From: Pseudomonas sp. AL03
Lineage (GTDB): Bacteria; Pseudomonadota; Gammaproteobacteria; Pseudomonadales; Pseudomonadaceae
Length of the DNA: 64,000 nucleotides
Assembly: GCF_029960815.1 (NCBI RefSeq)
Contig: NZ_JASBRE010000007.1
Coordinates: 124,001 to 188,000, forward strand
Direction of reading: 5' to 3'
Shown here: positions 26,895 through 36,580 of the stretch, piece by piece
Layout of the letters: each line of letters starts with the position of its first letter
Numbering within the stretch: position 1 is the stretch's first letter
Position numbers and translations under genes: made by a program
The notes under the pieces: generated by a model
Seen by the model: the letters and a program-made list of their open reading frames with translations, nothing else
Told to the model about the DNA's origin: nothing
The model's database searches: none

Positions 26895-27755
26895 TCAGAG
26901 CAGGCCAAGTTGCTCGGCAGCGGGCTCTCTGTATAGCTCAGGCAGCGGCGGCAGGCCAGGCAAACGCAGCATCAGTTTTACGTGAAAACGTTGCGCCAGT
27001 TTGGCGGCCAGCAGGTTGTCGGCGGTGTGCAGGAAGATATAGGGCGTGCGGCCCTCTTCGATCCACACGGCGATTTTCTCGACCCACGGCACCAGGAACG
27101 GGTCGTTGGCCTCAAGCTGCGGATGGCCGACGAAGCGTACCTGCGGACATTGCGTGAAGGCGGCCGGACGGGTCGGCACCCTGGGCTTTTTCGATTGGGC
27201 GTGAAGTACCGAGGGATCGGTCGATGTGCAGCTGAACAGCGCTCGGGGATCAAGGCAGATACGCTCGACACCGCGATCAAGCAGCAGACGATTGAGCCTT
27301 CTCTCGGCATCGCCCTTGGCGAAGAATTCGTTATGCCGTACTTCAACTGCCAGAGGCCGCTCAAGCGCATCGATGAATCCGGCCAGTTCGGGCAATCGTT
27401 GCGGCGTGAAGCTTTTGGACAGTTGCAGCCACAGCGGTGAAACCCGTTCACCGAGGGGGCTGAGCAATTGCAGGAAGATGTCGGCAGCGGTCAATTGTTC
27501 GCGCAGGTCACCGCTGTGGCTGATGTCACCTGGGAACTTGGCAGTGAAGCGAAAGTGTTCGGGCATGGTCTCGGCCCAACGCTGCACAGTGGACGCAGCC
27601 GGGCTTGCGTAGAAGGTCGTATTGCCTTCCACGGCGTTGAACACTTGGGAATAAAGATTCAGAAACTCAGCGGGTTTAGCGTCCGGCGGATAAAGATAAT
27701 CGCGCCAGGCGTTTTCACTCCAGGACGGACAGCCAAGGAAGTAAGGCAGCCGCAT
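26895..27755 (-). CDS. DUF72 domain-containing protein
   Basis: A 286-residue TIM-barrel-like protein of the DUF72 (YecE) family. The opening FLGCPSWSENAWRDYLYP, EGNTTFYASPAASTVQRWAE and FRFTAKFPGDISHSGDL are family signatures, with LAVEVRHNEFF and VRFVGHPQLE later. Function is unknown; the fold resembles endonuclease IV-like barrels. The ATG at 27755 overlaps the stop of the preceding gene (TGATG), which supports this start over a more upstream in-frame codon. Confidence 0.88.
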   Translation of the reverse strand: MRLPYFLGCPSWSENAWRDYLYPPDAKPAEFLNLYSQVFNAVEGNTTFYASPAASTVQRWAETMPEHFRFTAKFPGDISHSGDLREQLTAADIFLQLLSPLGERVSPLWLQLSKSFTPQRLPELAGFIDALERPLAVEVRHNEFFAKGDAERRLNRLLLDRGVERICLDPRALFSCTSTDPSVLHAQSKKPRVPTRPAAFTQCPQVRFVGHPQLEANDPFLVPWVEKIAVWIEEGRTPYIFLHTADNLLAAKLAQRFHVKLMLRLPGLPPLPELYREPAAEQLGLL

Positions 27756-28060
27756 CAGATGTACAGGTCGAGACCCAGCACATCCGGATCCCAATCGACA
27801 AAACCGGCGGTGCTCAGGTAGCTGGCCAGGGCCTTCGCGACACTGTTGCTCATGGCTCGGTGATAAAGCATGTCTTGTTGACGGGCGGGGAGATTACTCA
27901 AGCGTTGCGCAGAGGCTTTGGCAGCGCGGGCGGCCATTTGCTCTTCGGACGGAATTTCCAGCTCGCCGTCGATATCGACGTAGTCGTCATCCGCCACAGG
28001 CCCTTTGCGAGGCTTGCGTTTGATGGGGTAGGACTGAGAGGGAACGCCGTCTATACGCAT
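27755..28060 (-). CDS. Small conserved hypothetical protein coupled to the DUF72 gene
   Basis: A 101-residue protein. It has a basic N-terminal stretch (YPIKRKPRKGPV), a short acidic segment (DDDYVDIDGELEIPSEEQ), and a helical C-terminal half (AARAAKASAQRLSNLPARQ, SNSVAKALASYLSTAGF). No signal or membrane helix is seen. Its stop overlaps the DUF72 start by one base, so translation is probably coupled. I do not recognise a function. Confidence 0.75.
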   Translation of the reverse strand: MRIDGVPSQSYPIKRKPRKGPVADDDYVDIDGELEIPSEEQMAARAAKASAQRLSNLPARQQDMLYHRAMSNSVAKALASYLSTAGFVDWDPDVLGLDLYI

Positions 28061-28205
28061 GAGTACATGTCCGGGATCAATGATGGCAGTTTAGTGGCGC
28101 ATAGCCCGCTTCGCAAACCGCCGAGTGATAACTAGAACACAGAAAATGGAAAAGGTTTAAAAGCCAGGGGTTAGAAACTACGATTGGCTAAATCTCGGAG
28201 ATTGC

Positions 28206-28271
28206 TTTCGCGGGCAAGCCTCGCTCCTACAGGGGTTAGCGCAGATCGTGTGGGAGCGAGCTTGCTCGCGA
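28206..28271. repeat. REP doublet between the small hypothetical gene and tsaB
   Basis: TTCGCGGGCAAGCCTCGCTC and the inverted GGGAGCGAGCTTGCTCGCGA variant flank a short spacer. The second unit differs at the loop (CTTGCTCG instead of CTTGCCCG), a known REP subtype in fluorescens-group genomes. Confidence 0.8.
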
Positions 28272-28294
28272 TGAAGCCAACTCGTTCTCGGAAA

Positions 28295-28969
28295 TTAACG
28301 TGCTTTCGGCGTCGCGACTTTATCGCGCAGGTACACCGGCTGAGCCTCATCAGCCACGATCGCTTCGCCACGCGCCCAAGCAAAACGTGCCAGGGTCAGC
28401 AGGTCTTCAGCGTGAGGCAGCATGCCCGCATCCTGCCCGGTCAGCTTGACGGCGATACGTTCGGCATAACCCCAGCCAGTGCCGGCGCCAAACCACTCAC
28501 CGCTGGCATCAGTTGGCAACGCTGCCACTTCCGGCGGCAACACCGCTTCATTGCCAACCAGCCGCATCTCCCCCGCCGTTTCGCGGTAGCAACCCCAATA
28601 CACCTCATCCATCCGCGCATCGATGGCGGCCGCGACCTGGCTCACGCCGTGTTCGCGAAAGGCGCGCTGGGCCAGCACCGCCAGATTCGACACCGGCAAC
28701 ACCGGACGCTCCAGCGCAAACGCCAGCCCCTGCACCACACCGATAGCGATCCGCACGCCGGTAAATGCCCCCGGCCCACGGCCAAACGCAATGGCATCGA
28801 CCGCTTGCAGGGTGGTGCCAGCGTCGGCCAGCAATTGCTGAATCATCGGCAGCAACTTCTGCGCATGCAGGCGCGGGATCACCTCGTAATGGCTCGTAAC
28901 CTTGCCGTCATGCAGCAAGGCAACGGAGCAAGCTTCAGTCGCGGTGTCCAGGGCCAGCAAGGTGCTCAT
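28295..28969 (-). CDS. tsaB: tRNA threonylcarbamoyladenosine biosynthesis protein TsaB
   Basis: A 224-residue ASKHA-fold protein that partners TsaD and TsaE to transfer threonylcarbamoyl to A37 of ANN-decoding tRNAs. The N-terminal LLALDTATEACSVALLHD and FGRGPGAFTGVRIAIGV are diagnostic, followed by LPVSNLAVLAQRA. The start at 28969 is set by the conserved MSTLLALDT beginning; upstream in-frame codons are in the intergenic spacer. It lies downstream of adk on the same strand. tcdA elsewhere in the window acts on the product of this pathway. Confidence 0.93.
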   Translation of the reverse strand: MSTLLALDTATEACSVALLHDGKVTSHYEVIPRLHAQKLLPMIQQLLADAGTTLQAVDAIAFGRGPGAFTGVRIAIGVVQGLAFALERPVLPVSNLAVLAQRAFREHGVSQVAAAIDARMDEVYWGCYRETAGEMRLVGNEAVLPPEVAALPTDASGEWFGAGTGWGYAERIAVKLTGQDAGMLPHAEDLLTLARFAWARGEAIVADEAQPVYLRDKVATPKAR

Positions 28970-29017
28970 CGATGTTTCCGTAAGAGAGTTCAGAAAAAGT
29001 GCGCCAGTATAAACAAC

Positions 29018-29043
29018 TACGGCCCGCAAGCGGGCCGTAGAAG
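29018..29043 (-). terminator. Hairpin after adk
   Basis: CTACGGCCCGC-TT-GCGGGCCGTAG on the minus strand is a perfect stem, followed by TTGTTTA. It lies between adk and tsaB and could terminate or attenuate the adk transcript. Confidence 0.65.
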
Positions 29044-29062
29044 ATGAAGCGATTCAGACTTT

Positions 29063-29728
<666 letters not shown>

Positions 29729-29996
29729 TTATATAGATAACGTCAGATTCGCCTCGTGGGGCCAATCTCAAAAAAGGGTCGTGACCGCCCAAACGGCCAA
29801 AGGCTGATCAAGATACACAGCAGGCCCAGACCACACAAGCCGCCGAAAGTCGGAGAAACCCGCGCCTGATGAGACCTTTCGTCGGGGTACCCCAAGTCGC
29901 AACCCCATCACTAACTGTCGCCTGCCAGCACTTTTCAACCCCTCGCCCAGAGGCACTCGACGCTCGCGCCGAGCGCCTTGCCCCACGACGAAAACC

Positions 29997-32627
29997 TTAG
30001 CCGGTATTACGCAAACCGGCGGCAATCCCCGCCACAGACACCAGCAGCGCCTGTTCTACCGGGCTGCCCTGTTCCACTTCCTGTTGTCGCGAACGCGCCA
30101 ACAACTCGGCCTGCAATAGATGAAGAGGGTCGAGGTAAGTGTTGCGCAAGCGGATGAATTCAAGCGTGGCTGGGCTATGTGCCAGTAGCTGCGACTGACC
30201 GGTCAGCCCAAGGACCACCGAGCAAGCCTGCGACAATAGGTCGCGTAAATGCGCACCCAAAGGGAGCAGATCTGGCTCGACCAAGCGCTCATCGTAGGAC
30301 CGGGCGATATCGGTATCGGCCTTGGCCAGCACCATTTCCAGCATATCGATGCGCGTGCGGAAGAACGGCCACTGCTCGCGCATCTGCCCCAGCAGCTCGC
30401 CTTCGCCGCGCTCTAGCGCCTTGCTCAACGCCGCTTCCCAGCCGAGCCAGGCCGGTAGCATCAGACGCGTCTGAGTCCAGCCGAAGATCCACGGGATAGC
30501 CCGCAGGCTTTCAATCCCGCCGGCGCGGCGCTTGGCCGGGCGACTGCCCAGTGGCAAGCGTCCCAGTTCCTGTTCCGGGGTGGACTGGCGGAAATACTCA
30601 ACAAACTGCGGGTTTTCCCGCACCACGGCGCGATAAGCGCTGACACCATCCGCAGCCAATTCGTCCATCAAATGACGCCAGGCAGGCTCCGGTGGAGGCG
30701 GCGGCAGCAAGGTCGCTTCCAATACCGCCGCCAGGTACAGATTGAGATTCTGCTCGGCGATGTCCGGCAGACCGAATTTGAAACGAATCATTTCCCCCTG
30801 CTCGGTGGTACGGAAACGCCCCGCCACCGAACCCGGCGGCTGCGACAGAATCGCCGCGTGCGCCGGACCGCCACCGCGACCCACGGTGCCGCCGCGACCG
30901 TGGAACAACAGCAGTTCCACTTGCTGCTCGCGACAGATGTCTACCAAGCGCTCCTGCGCCCGATACTGTGCCCAGGCCGCCGCCGTCGTGCCGGCGTCCT
31001 TCGCCGAGTCGGAGTAGCCGATCATCACTTCCTGCGGCCCTTGCAGGCGCGCGCGATAACCCGGCAACAGCAATAGCTTTTCGATCACCGGGCCGGCGTT
31101 GTCGAGGTCGGCAAGGGTTTCGAACAACGGCACCACCCGCATCGGCCGCAACACGCCAGCTTCTTTGAGCAGCAGTTGCACGGCCAGCACGTCGGAAGCG
31201 GCGCCGGCCATGGAGATCACATAAGAACCGAGCGATGCGCCCGGTGCCGCGGCGATTTCCCGGCAGGTCGCCAGCACCTCAGCGGTGTCGGCCGACGGTT
31301 TGAAGTACGCCGGCAGCAGCGGCCGGCGGTTGTTCAGTTCACGCATCAGGAAGGCGATGCGCTCTTCCTCGTTCCAGTCCTCGTACCGCCCCAGGCCCAG
31401 GTAATCAGTGATCTCGGTCATGGCCGCGGTATGCCGCGACGAGTCCTGTCGCACATCGAGCCGCACTAGGAACAGCCCGAACGTCACCGCCCGGCGCAGG
31501 CAATCGAGCAGCGGCCCATCGGCGATCACGCCCATGCCGCACTCATGCAGCGAGTGGTAGCACAGCTCCAGCGGATCGAGCAGCTCGCGGTTGTTTTGCA
31601 ACACATCGGCCGTTGCTGGCGTGGCTGTCGTCAACGAGGCGTGAGCCCAGTTACGCGTCGCGCGCAGGCGCTCACGTAACTGTTTAAGTACCGCGCGATA
31701 GGGTTCGGCGCTGTCCCCGGCCTTGGCCTTCAAATCGTCGCTGGCCTGCTGCATCGACAACTCGGCCGCCAGGTGATCGACATCACGCAGGTACAAATCG
31801 GCGGCCATCCAACGCGCCAGCAGCAAGACTTCACGGGTGACGGCAGCCGTCACGTTCGGGTTGCCGTCCCGGTCGCCGCCCATCCATGAGGCAAAGCGAA
31901 TCGGTGCCGCTTCCAGCGGCAAATGCAGGCCGGTGGCGTCATGCAGCGCTTTATCGGCCTTGCGCAAATAGTTGGGGATCGCCTGCCACAGCGAATGCTC
32001 GATCACCGCGAAGCCCCATTTGGCTTCATCGACGGGCGTCGGGCGGGTGCGGCGGATTTCTTCGGTGTGCCAGGCTTCGGCGATCAGGCGCTGCAACTTC
32101 GTGTGGATCTGCTCGCGTTCAGCAGTGGTCAGGTCGCGATGGTCCTGGGCGGCCAGCTGCGCGGCAATGGCGTCGTACTTCTGGATCAGCGTGCGGCGCG
32201 CCACTTCGGTCGGGTGTGCGGTGAGGACCAGTTCAATCTCCAGCCGCCCCAGTTGCCGGGCCAGGGATTCAGCACCATGGCCTTCGGCAAGCAGGCGGGC
32301 CAGCAATTCCGGCAGTACTCGCGCTTCGAACGGTGCAGGCTGCGACTCTTCGCGACGGTGAATCAGCTGATATTGCTCGGCGATATTGGCCAGGTTGAGA
32401 AACTGGTTGAACGCCCGCGCCACCGGCAGCAACTCTTCTTCGCTCAATTGGTTGAGGCTGGCGCTCAATTCGGCGTCCATCGAACCGCGACGGTCGGCCT
32501 TGGCGCCTTTGCGGATCTGCTCGATCTTGTCGAGAAAGCCGTCCCCGTACTGTTCACGAATGGTGTTGCCCAACAGCTCACCCAACAGGTGAACATCCTC
32601 GCGCAAGCGTGCATCAATATCGGTCAT
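29997..32627 (-). CDS. ppc: Phosphoenolpyruvate carboxylase
   Basis: An 876-residue anaplerotic enzyme that carboxylates PEP to oxaloacetate. Signature 1 is [14 protein letters not shown] with the catalytic His, and signature 2 is [17 protein letters not shown] with the second catalytic residues. The N-terminal [15 protein letters not shown] loop and the C-terminal allosteric end [15 protein letters not shown], including the family's final Asn-Thr-Gly, are complete. The start at 32627 ([16 protein letters not shown]) fits the usual size; the in-frame extension to 32768 has no coding character. Confidence 0.95.
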   Translation of the reverse strand: MTDIDARLREDVHLLGELLGNTIREQYGDGFLDKIEQIRKGAKADRRGSMDAELSASLNQLSEEELLPVARAFNQFLNLANIAEQYQLIHRREESQPAPFEARVLPELLARLLAEGHGAESLARQLGRLEIELVLTAHPTEVARRTLIQKYDAIAAQLAAQDHRDLTTAEREQIHTKLQRLIAEAWHTEEIRRTRPTPVDEAKWGFAVIEHSLWQAIPNYLRKADKALHDATGLHLPLEAAPIRFASWMGGDRDGNPNVTAAVTREVLLLARWMAADLYLRDVDHLAAELSMQQASDDLKAKAGDSAEPYRAVLKQLRERLRATRNWAHASLTTATPATADVLQNNRELLDPLELCYHSLHECGMGVIADGPLLDCLRRAVTFGLFLVRLDVRQDSSRHTAAMTEITDYLGLGRYEDWNEEERIAFLMRELNNRRPLLPAYFKPSADTAEVLATCREIAAAPGASLGSYVISMAGAASDVLAVQLLLKEAGVLRPMRVVPLFETLADLDNAGPVIEKLLLLPGYRARLQGPQEVMIGYSDSAKDAGTTAAAWAQYRAQERLVDICREQQVELLLFHGRGGTVGRGGGPAHAAILSQPPGSVAGRFRTTEQGEMIRFKFGLPDIAEQNLNLYLAAVLEATLLPPPPPEPAWRHLMDELAADGVSAYRAVVRENPQFVEYFRQSTPEQELGRLPLGSRPAKRRAGGIESLRAIPWIFGWTQTRLMLPAWLGWEAALSKALERGEGELLGQMREQWPFFRTRIDMLEMVLAKADTDIARSYDERLVEPDLLPLGAHLRDLLSQACSVVLGLTGQSQLLAHSPATLEFIRLRNTYLDPLHLLQAELLARSRQQEVEQGSPVEQALLVSVAGIAAGLRNTG

Positions 32628-32762
32628 CAGCAGTTCTCCAGCGAAAATCCGGGTGTGCTTCGTCGTTAGAGAGTGCCGCTGTAAAGCGGTTCTTACAAGC
32701 AGACGAGGAAGGGAATGCTGTTTACCTGGGAAAGTTTTGGGATGGGGATTGGGATTGGTGGG

Positions 32763-33103
32763 GTACATATCCGTTTCTGCGGTGATAGCTGCTGGCGGTT
32801 TCGCTTTTACAGCGAGTCACTTGGAAAAGCCCCAAGTAACCAAAGGCTTTTGCCCCGCCATTCGGTGCCTCGCCTAGGCTCGGCATGCCGTAACGAAGGC
32901 ATTGCTCCGGGGGCCCGCCGCCATCGGCCATCCATGGCCGGGGGCGGCGGGCCCACGGAGTAGGACCGGAGCGAGGGCATGCCGAGCCCAGGCGAGGCAC
33001 CGAACGTCAGGGGCAAGAGACCTTGGTTACTTGGGGCTTTTCCAAGTGACTCGCTGTAAAAGCGAAACCAATAGCCGCCGCTGCCGCAAAAACGGATATA
33101 CAC
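32763..33103. repeat. Long (about 340 bp) inverted repeat, Pseudomonas intergenic type
   Basis: The ends read GTACATATCCGTT and AACGGATATACAC. Long arms match over most of their length, for example GGTTTCGCTTTTACAGCGAG with CTCGCTGTAAAAGCGAAACC, AGTCACTTGGAAAAGCCCCA with TGGGGCTTTTCCAAGTGACT, and GGTGCCTCGCC with GGCGAGGCACC, around a GGGCCCGCCGCC/GGCGGCGGGCCC centre. It fills most of the gap between ppc and the next gene. A half copy is at 18650-18745. Short frames inside are repeat translations and are omitted. Confidence 0.85.
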
Positions 33104-33259
33104 CCAATCCCCCCAATGACCCCCCACCATTAGACGACGAAGGGACTTTAAACCTTGGGCGTTAAAGCTAGTCTGAAGAGTAAGCCGTACAACGGCCGCC
33201 GCCGGCCATTGCCGGACACTGACACTGCCTGCCACGAGCAGGTGCGCAATGAGGTCACT

Positions 33260-33604
33260 ATGAAAATCCGCGAGCTTGCCCATCACTGGGAAGAAAACGC
33301 CAAGGGTCGCCTGACCGATACCGGATACACGATTCATCTGGACGTGGAAGCCGCCGCTCGGCTGGCGGCGATTATCGAGATGTACCCCAAACGACACCCC
33401 GAAGAACTGCTCGGCGAGCTGATCGGCGCCGCGCTTGAAGAGCTCGAAAAGAGCTTCCCGTATGTGAAGGGCTCTACGGTCGTGGCCACCGACGAAGAAG
33501 GTGATCCGCTGTACGAAGACGTCGGTCCGACTCCGCGCTTTCTCGCGTTGTCCCGTCGTCATTTACACGATTTGTCGGCCGTTGACGACAAACAGAAACA
33601 CTGA
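33260..33604 (+). CDS. Conserved hypothetical protein
   Basis: A 114-residue soluble protein starting MKIRELAHHWEENAKGRLT. The segment YTIHLDVEAAARLAAIIEMYPKR followed by PEELLGELIGAALEELEKSF looks like a ribbon-helix-helix or helical bundle (a beta-strand then two helices), so DNA binding is conceivable. It then ends in an acidic tail. It is conserved near ppc and lptF in other pseudomonads and is sometimes labelled 'pilin assembly' without support I can see. GAGGTC precedes ATG 33260. Confidence 0.75.
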   Translation: MKIRELAHHWEENAKGRLTDTGYTIHLDVEAAARLAAIIEMYPKRHPEELLGELIGAALEELEKSFPYVKGSTVVATDEEGDPLYEDVGPTPRFLALSRRHLHDLSAVDDKQKH

Positions 33605-33747
33605 TTACCACGCTTCTTTCCCCCTCAAAAATTGCGCATTCCTGGCCCTATACAGGGCTGGGAATACGGCTATGTGCTGTGAAAATTCCCGGTCTAGAGC
33701 CTTGTCCGTTCGGTCAAAGTTTTTTCAGGCAATGGGCCATATTCTCT

Positions 33748-33775
33748 GAACTTTTGAAAAACGCCTCGGGTCACA
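33748..33775 (+). promoter_or_regulatory. Candidate AlgU (sigma-22) promoter for the DUF4398-lptF genes
   Basis: GAACTT at 33748-33753 and TCACA from 33771 are separated by 17 bases, close to the AlgU/RpoE pattern GAACTT-N16/17-TCTGA. It lies about 100 bp upstream of the DUF4398 gene. lptF of P. aeruginosa is known to be AlgU-controlled. The -10 match is partial. Confidence 0.4.
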
Positions 33776-33878
33776 CCCATTAACCACGCCTGGGACGGCC
33801 GTTTCATAACACCCCGGAAATTGAAGGTTGCGGCTCCTTGCCCAGGATGGATTTTTAAGTTTTTCAGGAGTTATTCCA

Positions 33879-34292
33879 ATGGAGTTGAAGACCATGAAAA
33901 CCCGAACTGCCAAATCCTCGTTCCCCCCTCTGCGTAGTCTGAAACTGGCTGCACTGGCAATCGGCAGCAGCTTCGTTCTAGCCGGTTGTGCCGGCAACCC
34001 GCCAAGCGAGCAATTCGCCGTAACGGAATCGGCGGTCAACAGTGCCGTCAGTGCCGGCGGTACCGAATTCGCGGCAGTGGAGATGAAGTCCGCCCAGGAC
34101 AAGCTCAAACAAGCCGAAATCGCCCTGCACGACAAGAAGTATGACGAAGCCAAGATTCTGGCCGAACAGGCCGAGTGGGACGCTCGAGTGGCTGAACGCA
34201 AAGCCCAGGCGATTAAAGCCGAACTGGCGGTGAAGGACTCTCAGAAAGGGGTTCAGGAACTGCGTCAGGAAAGCCAGCGCACTGTGCAATAA
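33879..34292 (+). CDS. DUF4398 domain lipoprotein
   Basis: A 137-residue predicted lipoprotein. The signal helix (LKLAALAIGSSFVLAGCAG) has a lipobox LAGC, and the body is a helical DUF4398 region (AVEMKSAQDKLKQAEIALHD, DEAKILAEQAEWDARVAERK) that predicts coiled coil. AGGAG is eight bases before ATG 33879; ATG 33894 is an alternative. It is 46 bp upstream of lptF, whose N-terminal part has the same type of helix, so the two probably work together in the outer membrane. It resembles PA3691 in P. aeruginosa gene order. Confidence 0.85.
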   Translation: MELKTMKTRTAKSSFPPLRSLKLAALAIGSSFVLAGCAGNPPSEQFAVTESAVNSAVSAGGTEFAAVEMKSAQDKLKQAEIALHDKKYDEAKILAEQAEWDARVAERKAQAIKAELAVKDSQKGVQELRQESQRTVQ

Positions 34293-34338
34293 GCGGCGCG
34301 GCACGACGCACTTCTTACTCGACTAAAAGGACGAAACC

Positions 34339-35130
34339 ATGATGCGCAAACAATTGATGATCCCTGCCCTGCTGGCCGCAAGCGTTGCACTGGCCGCCTG
34401 CTCCACGCCGCCTAACGCGAACCTCGAACAGGCCCGTACCAACTACACCGGCCTGCAAACCAACCCGCAAGCCAGCAAAGTCGCGGCGCTGGAAACCAAA
34501 GAAGCCAGCGATTACCTGGACAAGGCCGACAAGGCTTACATGGACAAAGAGAACCAGGCCAAGGTCGATCAACTGGCTTACCTGACCAATCAACGTGTTG
34601 AAGTTGCCAAGCAGACCATCGCGCTGCGCACCGCAGAAGCCAATCTGAAAAATGCCTCTGCGCAACGTGCCCAGGCCCGTCTGGACGCACGCGACGCGCA
34701 GATCAAGCAGTTGCAGGACAGCCTGAACGCCAAGCAGACCGATCGCGGCACGCTGGTGACGTTCGGTGACGTGCTGTTCGCCACCAACAAGGCCGAGCTG
34801 AAGTCCAGCGGTCTGGTGAACATCAACAAACTGGCCCAGTTCCTTCAGGAAAACCCGGACCGTAAAGTGATTATCGAAGGCTACACCGACAGCACGGGTG
34901 CGCCGAACTACAACCAGTCGCTGTCCGAACGCCGTGCGACTTCCGTGCAAGTGGCCTTGATCAAGATGGGTGTAGATCCAGCGCGCATCGTGGCCCAGGG
35001 TTATGGCAAGGAATACCCGGTGGCCGAGAACTCCAGCGTTTCGGGTCGTGCAATGAACCGTAGGGTGGAAGTGACCATTTCCAATGACAACCAGCCGGTG
35101 ATCCCGCGTTCGGCAGTTAGCTCGAACTAA
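34339..35130 (+). CDS. lptF: OmpA-family outer-membrane lipoprotein, LptF
   Basis: A 263-residue lipoprotein. Signal and lipobox (LLAASVALAACSTPP) lead into an alpha-helical DUF4398-like segment (ASDYLDKADKAYMDKENQAK through NLKNASAQRAQARLDARDAQ), then a C-terminal OmpA peptidoglycan-binding domain: FGDVLFATNKAELKSSGL, VIIEGYTDSTGAPNYNQSLS, RRATSVQVALIKMGVDPARI and GRAMNRRVEVTI. The Asp and Arg that hold the diaminopimelate (in GYTDS and NRRVEV) are present. LptF in P. aeruginosa is outer-membrane located and AlgU-regulated, and promotes survival under stress. The start at 34339 has AAGGA seven bases upstream. Confidence 0.88.
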   Translation: MMRKQLMIPALLAASVALAACSTPPNANLEQARTNYTGLQTNPQASKVAALETKEASDYLDKADKAYMDKENQAKVDQLAYLTNQRVEVAKQTIALRTAEANLKNASAQRAQARLDARDAQIKQLQDSLNAKQTDRGTLVTFGDVLFATNKAELKSSGLVNINKLAQFLQENPDRKVIIEGYTDSTGAPNYNQSLSERRATSVQVALIKMGVDPARIVAQGYGKEYPVAENSSVSGRAMNRRVEVTISNDNQPVIPRSAVSSN

Positions 35131-35148
35131 GCATCGTCTGCTGAAACA

Positions 35149-35191
35149 CAAAAGCCCCGCCTGATCTGATCAGGCGGGGCTTTTGTTTTTA
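35149..35191. terminator. Bidirectional rho-independent terminator between lptF and the convergent gene
   Basis: AAAAGCCCCGCCTGATC and GATCAGGCGGGGCTTTT form a perfect stem with no unpaired loop beyond the TGAT turn, with A and T tracts on the two sides. Confidence 0.9.
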
Positions 35192-35206
35192 AGATCAAAA
35201 GGCGCG

Positions 35207-35536
35207 TTACGGTTGCAGCTTCTGCGGCGTTTCCTGACCTATGCAACGCACGGCTTTTTTCTTGTTGTTGACCAATACGCCACTCAGGCCTTTCTGTTCG
35301 GTGTCGAACATCACCAACACACCATCGATGCACTGCGCCACTTGCGGGGCCGGCTCCAGGGAGACTTTGTAGTCTTCGCCCGGCACAGTCTTGAGCAGGG
35401 TGAAGTCGCTGAGCAGCAGCGCATCTTCGGGTTTGGCGAAGTGCAGGTAGCCGTAGAACCACAGGGCCCCGACAGTGCCGAGGATGCTGCAGATACCGGT
35501 GATGATCAGCGGGATGGCGTTACGTTCTTCACTCAT
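35207..35536 (-). CDS. Hypothetical inner-membrane protein
   Basis: A 109-residue protein with one N-terminal membrane helix (IPLIITGICSILGTVGALWF) and a small periplasmic domain with two cysteines (VAQCIDG and AVRCIGQ) that could form a disulfide. It starts inside the stop of the upstream alpha/beta-hydrolase gene (ATGA), so the pair is one operon. The order matches PA3694-PA3695. Function unknown. Confidence 0.78.
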   Translation of the reverse strand: MSEERNAIPLIITGICSILGTVGALWFYGYLHFAKPEDALLLSDFTLLKTVPGEDYKVSLEPAPQVAQCIDGVLVMFDTEQKGLSGVLVNNKKKAVRCIGQETPQKLQP

Positions 35537-36447
35537 TGCGGACTCTCTGGTGGTTCATCTTCAGAATTTTTCGGCGCCGGGTAATTCGGGACTTCACCCA
35601 GTCGGCGCAAACCGTTGAAATGTTGCGGGTCTTCGAGATAACGCAGCATGACTTTGCGCCAGACCGGGTCGGCGAACGTCTGCACATGACCCCCACGGGT
35701 CAGTTGCAGCACTCGCGGCGGCGGCGCAGCTTGATACAGACGGATGCCGTTGGAAAGGGGCACGATCGGATCGTCGATGCTGTGGTAGATCAGTTTCGGT
35801 ACGCCGCCCAGCTGCGCCATGGAATTGACCGCGCTGTCGCCGTCCGGTACCAGCCACGACAACGGCACCTGAAACATCCAGGTCAGCCAGGAATGGCTCA
35901 GGGCAAATTGACCGATACTGCGGTAACTGGCGGGCACGCCATCGAGGACGAAGGCCTTGAGTAGTTTTTGGCGCTCGGGGTGTTGAACCAGGTAATGCAC
36001 GGCCATCGAACCGCCGAGGCTTTGCCCCAGGAGGATCAACGGCTTGCCCTTGACCTCGGGCGCCTGATCGAGCCATTTGAACGCGGCGTCGATGTCCTGA
36101 TAGATCGCCGGCAGCGTCGGTTCACCCTCGGACAAACCGTAACCGCGATAGTCCACCAGCAGCACTTGATAGCCTTCTTTGGGCAACCACCAACTCCCAC
36201 CCAGATGCATGGGCAGATTGCCGCCGTTGCCGTGCAGATGTAGCACGGTGCCTTTGACCTCGACACCTTTTTTCGCCGGCAACCACCAGCCGTGCAGCTT
36301 GAGGCCGTCGGCCGTGGTGAGGGTAACGTCGCGGAATTCGAGTTTGGCTTTTTCCGGAGTGAACAACTGGCCGGGCTCGGGGTAGAACAACAAAGAGCTG
36401 CAACCGCCGAGGGTCAGAAGCAGGCAGAAAATGCCGAGGATTCTCAT
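35533..36447 (-). CDS. Alpha/beta-hydrolase lipoprotein
   Basis: A 304-residue exported hydrolase. The signal ends in a lipobox (LLLTLGGCSSLL). The alpha/beta fold shows the oxyanion-hole HLHGNGGNLPMH, the VDYRGYGLSEGEPT strand, the nucleophile elbow LILLGQSLGGSMAVHYL, an acid residue in HSIDDPIVPL and the catalytic His in LTRGGHVQTFA. Substrate unknown; similar proteins are esterase or thioesterase-like. GAGG eight bases before ATG 36447 favours this start over the in-frame ATG at 36462. Forms an operon with the downstream small membrane protein. Confidence 0.85.
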   Translation of the reverse strand: MRILGIFCLLLTLGGCSSLLFYPEPGQLFTPEKAKLEFRDVTLTTADGLKLHGWWLPAKKGVEVKGTVLHLHGNGGNLPMHLGGSWWLPKEGYQVLLVDYRGYGLSEGEPTLPAIYQDIDAAFKWLDQAPEVKGKPLILLGQSLGGSMAVHYLVQHPERQKLLKAFVLDGVPASYRSIGQFALSHSWLTWMFQVPLSWLVPDGDSAVNSMAQLGGVPKLIYHSIDDPIVPLSNGIRLYQAAPPPRVLQLTRGGHVQTFADPVWRKVMLRYLEDPQHFNGLRRLGEVPNYPAPKNSEDEPPESPQ

Positions 36448-36472
36448 CCGTTGAAACCTCATATTTATTGAT

Positions 36473-36575
36473 GATCGTTCCCACGCTCTGCGTGGGAATG
36501 CATTCCGTGACGCTCTGCGTCACAGTGGACGCGGAGCGTCCATGGCGGCATCCCCACGCGGAGCGCGGGAACGAT
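36473..36575. repeat. GATCGTTCCCACGC-type palindromic repeat, copy 3
   Basis: Outer arms GATCGTTCCCACGC...GCGCGGGAACGATC carry one substitution. The inner GACGCTCTGCGTC hairpin and GGACGC...GCGTCC differ slightly from the copies at 6920 and 13279. It lies downstream of the QEGLA gene and upstream of the hydrolase. Confidence 0.85.
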
Positions 36576-36580
36576 CTATA

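Noticed and set aside
32807..33562. Long open frame across the 32.76-33.10 kb palindrome
   Set aside because: Translation of repeat DNA, with similar repeat-derived frames at 18.6 kb; not a gene.
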